A stretch of 41,227 bases of DNA from assembly GCA_964605145.1 (NCBI GenBank), contig CAZSBG010000053.1, positions 1 through 41,227 of the forward strand, read 5' to 3'. The notes below the pieces were generated by a model. That model was not told the origin of the DNA. It did not search any database and was given only the letters and a program-made list of their open reading frames with translations. The DNA is from CAZSBG01 sp964605145 (lineage in GTDB: Bacteria > Zhuqueibacterota > Zhuqueibacteria > Thermofontimicrobiales > Thermofontimicrobiaceae). The translations under genes were made by a program, and so were the position numbers. Below are positions 1-7,340 of the stretch, one piece after another; position 1 is the first letter of the stretch; each line of letters opens with the position of its first letter.

Positions 1-14
1 AATAATCCAGGTTA
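1..14 (-). repeat. Terminal end of a TA-flanked 168-bp MITE (mostly outside the window)
   Basis: The first 14 bases are the reverse complement of the left end of the repeat at 1087-1254 and match the right border of the copy at 16134-16301. They end in the same TA dinucleotide. Only this terminus is visible, so a full third copy is inferred. It points in the opposite direction to the copy at 1087, so 15-1086 lies between two inverted MITE ends. Confidence 0.6.
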
Positions 15-92
15 AAAAGTAAGTATTCACTGTTTGGCAATCCTATTTACAAAAATTGATGGCAATTTTAGATTGAATTTTTCTCCGTTTCT

Positions 93-281
93 CTGTGACT
101 CGGTGGCTGAATAGTGTCCGAGATTCGGTGACGCATCGAACCTAATTCAATATGAAAAACTTATAATTCGCCAGGCGCTAAATTTTTGAATTGAATTTCA
201 AATTCTGTAAAATTAATAGATTCCCGATTAAAACATTCGGGGAAAAACATCGTGACAAGATTCAAGTTTCTTGAAAGTTAC
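93..281 (+). repeat. 188-bp direct repeat, copy 1
   Basis: Nearly identical to 898-1085: I see one single-base indel in a G run and two or three substitutions. The copy begins CTGTGACTCGGTGG and ends GAAAGTTAC. It abuts the point where the IS110 transposase fragment is cut off. Inside it CCCGA and TCGGG are separated by about 10 bases and could form a small hairpin. It may be a dispersed intergenic repeat, or a duplicated non-coding IS110 end. Confidence 0.85.
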
Positions 282-788
282 ATATATTTTATTGAACAGA
301 GCGGTGCGCTCTTTCATGGCATCCTCCCGAGAATGGACCAATTCGCGCAAGTCAGCAGCCACGCCTTGCGGGGTCACGACCCGCAGCTAGTTGCCCAATT
401 CTATGATATCGGCAATGACCTTCGGGTCTTTCTTGTCGGTTTTATTCAGCGAATTGCCCTGGATATCTTTTGCTTTTTTGGTATGATAGGGATTGACATA
501 GACCAATTCAACATCTTTATCCTTTATAAAATGAACAAACGGAATCCCATAGCAGCCAGTCGATTCGATGCCAACGACAACATGCGTCAATATTTTTTCC
601 TTTCGCAAATTGCAAAGGTTTTGCCAAAATGTGGTAAATCCGACATGGTTGTTTTTAAATTTAAATGGCCTGACTTCGGTGCCATCGAAGCAGCGCATAT
701 ATCCATAGTTCGTTTCTTTGCCAATATCAACAGTTGCAAGAAGATTTTTTTGGTTGAATATTCGTTTTTTATTTTGTATTTTTTCCAT
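282..788 (-). pseudogene. IS110-family transposase, N-terminal fragment with internal stop
   Basis: This is a remnant of an IS110-family transposase, a DEDD recombinase that in intact elements is guided by a bridge RNA. It starts at ATG 788, with AGGAG six bases upstream. The DEDD-domain pieces are visible: TVDIGKETNYG near residue 20, VVGIESTGCYG near 75 and NKTDKKDPKVIADI near 118. A TAG at 387-389 follows ELGN. The same frame then continues with family-typical sequence (LRVVTPQGVAADLRELV) to NKIY, where similarity ends at the direct repeat. About 169 codons remain of the usual 320-420. The whole C-terminal Tnp_20 half with the catalytic serine is missing, so the gene is dead. Confidence 0.85.
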
Positions 789-897
789 GGCTATACTCCT
801 TTTTCGGTGAATAAACCAACATACTATTTGTTTTACTGATTGTAGTGTAACCATTTTTTTAATTATTGGCAATACCTTTTTTCTATAATATAGCAAG

Positions 898-1085
898 CTG
901 TGACTCGGTGGCTGAATAGTGTCCGAGATTCGGTGACACATCGAACCTAATTCAATATGAAAAACTTATAATTCGCCAGGCGCTAAATTTTTGAATTGAA
1001 TTTCAAATTCTGTAAAATTAATAGATTCCCGATTAAAACATTCGGGAAAAACATCGTGACAAGATTCAAGTTTCTGGAAAGTTAC
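898..1085 (+). repeat. 188-bp direct repeat, copy 2
   Basis: Second copy of the repeat at 93-281, in the same orientation. It lies 5' of the IS110 fragment on that gene's strand, where IS110-group elements carry their non-coding left end. It stops one base before the MITE at 1087. Confidence 0.85.
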
Positions 1086-1086
1086 C

Positions 1087-1254
1087 TAACCTGGATTATT
1101 CATTGTAATGCATTAAGGAATCCAGATAGCCTGAATGGTGCTTCATTCCGAATTCAGTATCTCTAACTTTGTTAAATTTCATATATCTGATTAATTTTAT
1201 GAATAACAATAAGTTAAATATCTATTGTTTGAAATTTGTGAATAATTCAGGCTA
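1087..1254 (+). mobile_element. 168-bp MITE with TA flanks, copy in + orientation
   Basis: A non-coding, AT-rich repeat about 95% identical to the reverse complement of 16134-16301 and of the same length. Its ends are imperfect inverted repeats: TAACCTGGATTATTCA at the left and TGAATAATTCAGGCTA at the right. Each end finishes in TA, which fits TA target duplication as in IS630/Tc1/mariner-type elements. No transposase of that type is in the window. The copy ends 29 bases before the ATG at 1284, so it probably carries or replaces that gene's promoter; TTGAAA at 1229-1234 is a possible but weak -35. Confidence 0.8.
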
Positions 1255-1283
1255 AATTTTTAATAAAAACCTCTGAAAAAAAA

Positions 1284-2129
1284 ATGAAAAAAATCATCTT
1301 ATTTGCAATCCTCCTATTTTTCCAATTGCTTAATTCTTCAAATGGGAATTGTCAAAGGAAAACCGATGACCTGAAATCAGTTGAAGAACTAATTGCTTTG
1401 AGAGATTCTCTTGAAACAGCATCCGACGATACACATTCCCCGAAAACGTGGGGCAGGCCGATTGTTCAAAAACAGACAGCAATTAAAGGGACGCTCTTCT
1501 ACCAGGATAGATTTAAAAATCTCTCAAACTGGCATCACGAAGGAATTGGATTCCTCTCTCAACCTCAAAAAAATATCATGCAAATCAATTGCGTCGGATC
1601 AGCCCAGGGCGGCGCCGGCTGCATGGCTTTTTGCAAGAAGGATTTTCCCGACAGCATCATCATCGAATATGACTTACGTGTTTTAACCACCAACGGTCTC
1701 GTAATCAATTTCATTGCGAGCCAGGGAAGACGCGGCGAAGATATGATTTCTGATTTACCGGAACGAAAGGGCGTTTTTGCAGATTATGTGACGAATCCAA
1801 ATCTTCGCAGTTATCATGTCAGTGTCAGCCGCTATGATGACGACGGCACGCACACCGGTGTGAGCAACTGGCGCCGCAATCCGGGACTTTTTTTAATGGC
1901 GCAACAACCGGATTTGTGCAAGGAACCGGAAAAATGGTATCATATCAAAATTATCAAATCCGGCCCGTTTCTGCAAATGGAAGTCGATGGCAATCTTGCT
2001 GGAGGGTTCATCGATTCGAATGAAATTCCGGAACCCATCCCGTTGGAAGGCAAAATAGGTTTTCGCGCTATTGGGAAGCACGTTTTAGCGCAAATTAAAA
2101 ATTTCAGTGTATATTTAATTCACGATTAA
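1284..2129 (+). CDS. Secreted DUF1961 family protein
   Basis: 281 residues. Residues 1-24 form a signal peptide (short basic start, then a Leu/Ile/Phe-rich core, cleavage near NGNCQ). From about residue 70 the sequence fits DUF1961, a concanavalin-like beta-sandwich family: LFYQDRFKNLSNWHHEG opens the domain, with ASQGRRGEDM near 150, then DLPERKGVFADYV and a C-terminal GKIGFRAIGKHVLAQIKNFSVY strand. The family is uncharacterised but often sits with polysaccharide lyases and sulfatases. That fits the heparinase-like and glycosidase genes 3-5 kb downstream, although cydAB separates them. No Shine-Dalgarno sequence is visible before the ATG. A role in binding or trimming an extracellular glycan is inferred. 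Confidence 0.75.
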   Translation: MKKIILFAILLFFQLLNSSNGNCQRKTDDLKSVEELIALRDSLETASDDTHSPKTWGRPIVQKQTAIKGTLFYQDRFKNLSNWHHEGIGFLSQPQKNIMQINCVGSAQGGAGCMAFCKKDFPDSIIIEYDLRVLTTNGLVINFIASQGRRGEDMISDLPERKGVFADYVTNPNLRSYHVSVSRYDDDGTHTGVSNWRRNPGLFLMAQQPDLCKEPEKWYHIKIIKSGPFLQMEVDGNLAGGFIDSNEIPEPIPLEGKIGFRAIGKHVLAQIKNFSVYLIHD

Positions 2130-2472
2130 ATGATAAGCCCCACCGTGGGATCTCTTAAATAAATTAAAAAAATCCAAAAGATTGATTGAAATTTTCCCAA
2201 TTCTTTTTTATATTACCTTCAAATTGAACCATTGTTTTGTTTCCTCCCTAAAAAAGCATAATAAAATCTCGGTCTAAATTAACGGAAATGCATGGGATGA
2301 GCCTCATTCATATATTTTCGGTGAGTAAATTTGGCGCTTATATCGATGAATGCTTTCTTTTGATCCACGAAAAAGTTCACATATACTTATTCTATAATAT
2401 CACAAAATCATGAACAATCATAATTATGACTTTAGTGAAAAAAAACCTATTGTCATACATTAGGAGAATCAA
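2130..2472 (+). promoter_or_regulatory. Intergenic leader of cydAB with candidate -10 box
   Basis: 343 AT-rich bases without a gene. TATAAT at 2393-2398 is the best promoter-like element, 74 bases before the cydA ATG. I see no convincing -35 at the usual spacing. Just before cydA, AGGAG at about 2462-2466 is a good ribosome binding site. Nothing else recognisable is present. Confidence 0.3.
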
Positions 2473-3819
2473 ATGGACACAATATTTCTTTCACGCCTTC
2501 AATTCGGGTTGACCATTGCCTTCCATTATATTTTTCCGCCGATGACAATCGGGCTGGGCGTGATGCTCATTGTCATGGAAGGCTTGTACCTGAAAACGAA
2601 GAACGAAATCTATCACCAGATGACACATTTCTGGGTGCGCGTGTTCGGGCTGATTTTTGCGTTGGGCGTGGCCACCGGGATTGTCATGGAATTTCAATTC
2701 GGCACCAACTGGGCCTCCTATTCCAGATTTGTCGGCGATGTTTTTGGCAGCGCCCTTGCAGCCGAAGGTATTTTCGCCTTTTTCCTGGAAAGCGGATTTT
2801 TAGCGATTCTTCTTTTCGGGTGGAAAAAAGTGAAGCCGAGAACGCATTTCATTTCAACGATCATGGTGGCGTTTGGCGCTCATTTCAGCGCAGTGTGGAT
2901 TGTGGTCGCCAATTCGTGGATGCAAACCCCGGCCGGGCATCACATCGTGGGTCAGGGCGCTGAAGCGCGGGCGGAAATTCTCCATTTTTGGGAGATGATT
3001 TTCAATCCCTCCACCGTGGACAGACTGAGCCACGTCATCGCCGGCTGCTGGCAGGCCGGGGCGTTTCTGGTGCTCAGCGTGAGCGCGTATTATCTGTTGA
3101 AGAAAAAGCATGTGGAATTTGCCGAACGTTCCATGAAAATCGCCCTGATTTTTGGCGCCCTGGCTTCAGTGCTGCAATTGGGCACAGGGCATTACAGCGC
3201 CATCGTCGTTGAAAAATACCAACCGGCAAAAATGGCGGCCTACGAAGCGCATTTCCCGGAATACGAAGCCGCGCCCTATCACCTGTTTGGCTGGGTCAAT
3301 GAAAAAGAACAGAAGGTGCAGTTCGGTATTGAAATTCCCGGGCTGCTTAGCTTCCTCCTGCACGGCGACCCGGACCATCCTGTTGTCGGATTGAACGCCT
3401 TTCCGGAGGACGAAAGGCCGCCGGTGAACATCGTTTTTCAAACCTATCACAGCATGGTGATTATCGGAACCCTTTTGATTGCCATTTCCTGGCTCGGACT
3501 CTTCCTCTGGTGGCGGAAGAAATTATTTTCGTTTAAATGGTATTTATGGGTCGTTGTGTTTTCGGTGCTCGGGCCCCAATTTGCAAACCAGTTGGGCTGG
3601 TTCTCCGCCGAAGTCGGTAGACAACCATACATTGTTTACAACATACTGCGCACGTCCGATGGAATTTCGAAAGCAGTATCGCGCAGCGAAATCATTACCT
3701 CGCTTGTTCTTTTTGGCATTATCTACTTGTTATTATTAGCTGTATTCATTTATCTGCTGAATGAAAAAATTCAACATGGACCGACAGATGAGTCAATAAA
3801 GGAGGGACATGTCGCATGA
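2473..3819 (+). CDS. cydA: Cytochrome bd ubiquinol oxidase subunit I
   Basis: The quinol-oxidising, haem-bearing subunit of the high-affinity cytochrome bd oxidase in the inner membrane. Multi-spanning, 448 residues. The N-terminus LSRLQFGLTIAFHYIFPP holds the conserved His that ligates a b-type haem (H18, equivalent to E. coli H19). WMQTPAGH, the Q-loop quinol-site block EKYQPAKMAAYEAHF (the conserved Lys and Glu are kept) and GRQPYIVYNILRT near the C-terminus are all present. It is shorter than E. coli CydA (about 522 residues), which indicates the short Q-loop form. AGGAG six bases upstream supports the start. Its stop overlaps the cydB start by four bases, implying translational coupling. 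Confidence 0.97.
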   Translation: MDTIFLSRLQFGLTIAFHYIFPPMTIGLGVMLIVMEGLYLKTKNEIYHQMTHFWVRVFGLIFALGVATGIVMEFQFGTNWASYSRFVGDVFGSALAAEGIFAFFLESGFLAILLFGWKKVKPRTHFISTIMVAFGAHFSAVWIVVANSWMQTPAGHHIVGQGAEARAEILHFWEMIFNPSTVDRLSHVIAGCWQAGAFLVLSVSAYYLLKKKHVEFAERSMKIALIFGALASVLQLGTGHYSAIVVEKYQPAKMAAYEAHFPEYEAAPYHLFGWVNEKEQKVQFGIEIPGLLSFLLHGDPDHPVVGLNAFPEDERPPVNIVFQTYHSMVIIGTLLIAISWLGLFLWWRKKLFSFKWYLWVVVFSVLGPQFANQLGWFSAEVGRQPYIVYNILRTSDGISKAVSRSEIITSLVLFGIIYLLLLAVFIYLLNEKIQHGPTDESIKEGHVA

Positions 3820-4844
3820 ATATCACACTTGATTTAAACACAATCTGGTTTATCCTGGTCGGCGCATTGTTCACCGGCTATGCAGTTCTCGATGGCTTCG
3901 ATCTGGGCGTGGGTGCGCTTCATTTATTCACCAACACCGATGACGAACGCAGAATTATGATAAACTCCATCGGCCCGGTGTGGGACGGCAATGAAGTCTG
4001 GCTTGTCACCGGCGGCGGTGCTCTGTTTGCCGCATTCCCCAAGGTGTACGCCACAATTTTTTCCGGATTTTACATGGCGTTTATGATTTTTCTCTTTTGC
4101 CTCATTTTCCGCGCAGTCGCCATTGAATTTCGAAGCAAACAACCCATGAAATGGTGGCGAAAAATGTGGGACATCAGTTTCAGCCTTAGCAGCATTCTGT
4201 CCAGTTTTGTGCTGGGCGTTGCCCTGGGCAATATCATTCTCGGCGTCCCTTTGAATGCAGAAGGCGAATTCACCGGCTCATTCTGGAGCCTGTTTCATTT
4301 TTACCCGCTTATTATCGGCATTACAACGGTCGCGTTATTCATGATGCACGGCGCCATTTATGTTGTCATGAAAACCGAGGGCGAATTGCACGATAAAATC
4401 AGAGGCTGGGTGAACAACACAATCATTTTTTTCATTCTGTGCTACATCACAACGACAATGATCACGCTGATGTATCTGCCGCACATGGTCGCCTACTTCA
4501 AAATGTATCCTGTTCTTTTTATTCTACCATTTCTGAATATGCTGGCCATTGCCAATATCCCGCGGGAGATTATCCATGGCCGCGATTTCCGGGCGTTTCT
4601 CTCATCATGCGCTGCCGTGATTGCATTAATGGCCATTTTTGGAATCGGCATTTTTCCGGATTTGGTTCACTCATCCACTAACCCGGCATACAGCCTGAAC
4701 ATTGTGAATGCTGCGTCGTCACAGAAAACATTGAAAATTATGCTCATCATCGCGCTCATTGGAATTCCGTTGGTGATTTCATATACGGTGAGCATTTACT
4801 GGATTTTCCGGGGAAAAGTGAAGTTGGATTCATCGAGCTATTGA
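3816..4844 (+). CDS. cydB: Cytochrome bd ubiquinol oxidase subunit II
   Basis: The second membrane subunit of cytochrome bd oxidase, needed for assembly with CydA. 342 residues, many hydrophobic segments. Family signatures are GYAVLDGFDLGVG near residue 22, the GPVWDGNEVWLV block near 53 and AFPKVYATIFSGFYM near 73. It starts in the ATGA overlap with cydA and has GGAGG about ten bases upstream. No cydX-like small ORF follows in the 34 bases before the next gene. The pair indicates respiration at low oxygen or oxygen/NO protection; cydD/cydC are not in this window. Confidence 0.96.
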   Translation: MNITLDLNTIWFILVGALFTGYAVLDGFDLGVGALHLFTNTDDERRIMINSIGPVWDGNEVWLVTGGGALFAAFPKVYATIFSGFYMAFMIFLFCLIFRAVAIEFRSKQPMKWWRKMWDISFSLSSILSSFVLGVALGNIILGVPLNAEGEFTGSFWSLFHFYPLIIGITTVALFMMHGAIYVVMKTEGELHDKIRGWVNNTIIFFILCYITTTMITLMYLPHMVAYFKMYPVLFILPFLNMLAIANIPREIIHGRDFRAFLSSCAAVIALMAIFGIGIFPDLVHSSTNPAYSLNIVNAASSQKTLKIMLIIALIGIPLVISYTVSIYWIFRGKVKLDSSSY

Positions 4845-4878
4845 TAAAAATTTCAAGATAACCACTGAGGCTATTTTC

Positions 4879-7320
4879 ATGAAAATGAGGCAGTATTTTT
4901 TATTTCTTGTTTTTCAGATAATATTTCTGAATTCTCTGTTCGCTCAAAAATTTGGAGAACATCCCCATCCATTTTATTACACAAAAAAGAAGATCGCCAC
5001 GGCCAAAGCGAACATACAAAAATATGAGTGGGCCAAATATATTTTTGAAGAAGCACTCCAGTCCGCTGACGAAGCTGCCGCAAAACCGGATGACAATCTG
5101 CGGGCCTGGTTTTCGGAATTTACGCCAATCAGTCAATGCGATTGCCCCTATTGCGGTCATCACTGGCAGGACTACACCTGGCACTGGACCAAAGAAAAAC
5201 CGGACCAACTGCGATGCAACTATTGCAACAACATCACTTCGGTCGAACATTTCAGGGAAAACGATACATTCAACGTCATTGATCCGCAGGGCAAGATTCA
5301 TCCCCATCCGGTTTATCGGGATTCAACCGGGAAAGTGCACCCGATTCGGGAGTTGATATTTTTCCATAAAAATAGCTATGCCTACACATGGATCAAAAAT
5401 CTCGGGATTGTCTATGTGGTCACCGGAAAAGAAAAATACGCCAAAAAAGCCATTGTGCTACTGAAGCGCCTGGCAGAAGTGTATCCCGGCTTCGGCATTC
5501 ACGACAATTTTCGATTTGAGCCGGATCCATTTGGCTGGGCCGGCAAATTGCGCATGTGGCATTACACCGATGCCCACACCCTGCAGGATTGCGCTGAAAC
5601 GTATGACGCCATTTACCACAGCAGCGCGTTGAGTAAGAAAGATAAAGCGTTCATCGAATCAAACCTGTTTCAGGTGGGACTGGATTTTCTCACTGCGGTG
5701 AAGCCGACCCAGGGAATTTCCAATGACATTCCATACCGCTATGCCGGCGTTGCCATGCTTGGCCGCACGCTTGAAAATCACGATGCCATCGCCTGGGCGC
5801 TCGATCCGAAAGAAGGCTATTTCGCGCTGGTGGACAAGCTGTTTTTCGAAGATGGCACCTGGCTCGAACGCGCGCCGGGTTATCACAACATGGCCATTCG
5901 GCCCCTTCGCGAAACCGTGGAAATTCTGGATGGCTATTCCGATCCTGATTCGTACCGGGGCGAAAATCCGTACAAAAATTTAAATATGAAAAACATCAAA
6001 AAATTGGGGAATATTTTTTCAGTGATGCTGGATCTGCGGTTTCCGGACGGGACATTGCCCCCGGTGAATGACGGCCGTATGGGCGTTAAGCCTGATCCCA
6101 TGCCGCTGGAAGCGCTTTACAACTGGACCGGCGATGAAGACTGGCTCGAAAAAGCGAACCAGGCCCACGAAGGAAAACTGCTTGAAAACGGCGACCTCTA
6201 TTCCCTTTTCAACCGGAACCCGAATATCGACCAAAAGATGAAATCCTTTCAAACCAGCGTCGTCATCCCAGAAATTAGCAAACGTTTCGATGGAATGGGA
6301 TTGTCCATGCTGCGTCGCGGAAAAGGCGCGGATCAGATTGTGTTCACTTTGCATCACCACAAATACACCAGTCCTCACACCCATTACGATGCGCTGAGTA
6401 CGATTTTATTTGCCAACGGTCGGGAAATGCTGTCCGATTTTGGGTATCCTTCCTTCAGTACAATGCTGCGCATCAACTGGTACCTCAAAACACTCTCGCA
6501 TAACACACTCACCGTGGACACCAACAATCAGTACGCGCCGTACAGCGTGGCCAACTGGATTCATCACGGCGATTTGTTCTCTGCCTGCGAAGCCGAAGCC
6601 TGGGAAGCCTACCGTTTCACATGCGAGCCCTATTTCCGGCAGATCGCCCTGGTCGATGGAGAAAAAGGCCACATTTACGCCGTGGATATTTTCCGCGGCA
6701 AAGGCGGATCCGTACATGATTTTGCCCTGCATGGCGAAGGCGACGCGCTTCAAGTCGGATCGCTCAATCTCACTTCAGCAGAATCACTGGAAGGCAATGA
6801 TTACGCCTACGCTGAATTGAGCGACATTGAAGTTGCCAATACCTCGGCTCCCTGGAGTGCGGAATGGACATGGAACGATGGCATCTCTTTGTATTGCCAC
6901 TTCTCTGATCTCCCGAATTGTGAAATCTACAAAGCGCTCACTCCCGGAGAACGATTGAAAAGCATGAAAGATCGGAAAAAATTCTCGCTTTTCAATCGTC
7001 GAAAAGGAGAGAATCTCCGCAGTGAATTTGTTGGAATTTATGAACCCAATTCAGGAAAGCGCATTATTCAAAAGATCGAAAAAATATACGTTTCCGAAGA
7101 CCGCGACTGGGCCGTTGTTTTGAAGGTTCACATGCCGAATAGCACGCATTACATTTTAAGTTCATATTTGAACCTGGCCGCCCAAAAAACGCCTTTTTCA
7201 GACGGCGATATTGAAATAGTCTGGAAAAGCCGTTTTGGTATCGTATCTGTGAAGAACGGAAAAATCGTTGATCAGGAATGGGTGAAAGGCGTGATGGAAG
7301 GATTGCGTCACGGTCTTTAA
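4879..7320 (+). CDS. Secreted heparinase II/III-family polysaccharide lyase
   Basis: 813 residues with a signal peptide (residues 1-23, ending LNSLFAQ). The N-terminal half is an alpha-toroid typical of heparinase II/III-like lyases. It carries two Cys pairs (CDCPYCG near 89 and CNYCN near 114) that look like a structural zinc site. GTWLERAPGYHNMAIRPL near 330 carries the Tyr/His expected in the lyase active site. HHHKYTSPHTHYDALS near 490-505 is the heparinase_II_III C-terminal metal/catalytic motif. The enzyme should cut a uronate-containing polysaccharide by beta-elimination in the periplasm or outside; the substrate (heparinoid, alginate, ulvan or other) cannot be read from sequence. It follows cydB by 34 bases and precedes a glycosidase by 20. 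Confidence 0.88.
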   Translation: MKMRQYFLFLVFQIIFLNSLFAQKFGEHPHPFYYTKKKIATAKANIQKYEWAKYIFEEALQSADEAAAKPDDNLRAWFSEFTPISQCDCPYCGHHWQDYTWHWTKEKPDQLRCNYCNNITSVEHFRENDTFNVIDPQGKIHPHPVYRDSTGKVHPIRELIFFHKNSYAYTWIKNLGIVYVVTGKEKYAKKAIVLLKRLAEVYPGFGIHDNFRFEPDPFGWAGKLRMWHYTDAHTLQDCAETYDAIYHSSALSKKDKAFIESNLFQVGLDFLTAVKPTQGISNDIPYRYAGVAMLGRTLENHDAIAWALDPKEGYFALVDKLFFEDGTWLERAPGYHNMAIRPLRETVEILDGYSDPDSYRGENPYKNLNMKNIKKLGNIFSVMLDLRFPDGTLPPVNDGRMGVKPDPMPLEALYNWTGDEDWLEKANQAHEGKLLENGDLYSLFNRNPNIDQKMKSFQTSVVIPEISKRFDGMGLSMLRRGKGADQIVFTLHHHKYTSPHTHYDALSTILFANGREMLSDFGYPSFSTMLRINWYLKTLSHNTLTVDTNNQYAPYSVANWIHHGDLFSACEAEAWEAYRFTCEPYFRQIALVDGEKGHIYAVDIFRGKGGSVHDFALHGEGDALQVGSLNLTSAESLEGNDYAYAELSDIEVANTSAPWSAEWTWNDGISLYCHFSDLPNCEIYKALTPGERLKSMKDRKKFSLFNRRKGENLRSEFVGIYEPNSGKRIIQKIEKIYVSEDRDWAVVLKVHMPNSTHYILSSYLNLAAQKTPFSDGDIEIVWKSRFGIVSVKNGKIVDQEWVKGVMEGLRHGL

Positions 7321-7340
7321 TTTTTCAGATTGGAGTTAAT

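Noticed and set aside
252..839. 195-codon plus-strand ORF
   Set aside because: Antisense to the IS110 fragment, whose DEDD motifs fix the coding strand as minus.
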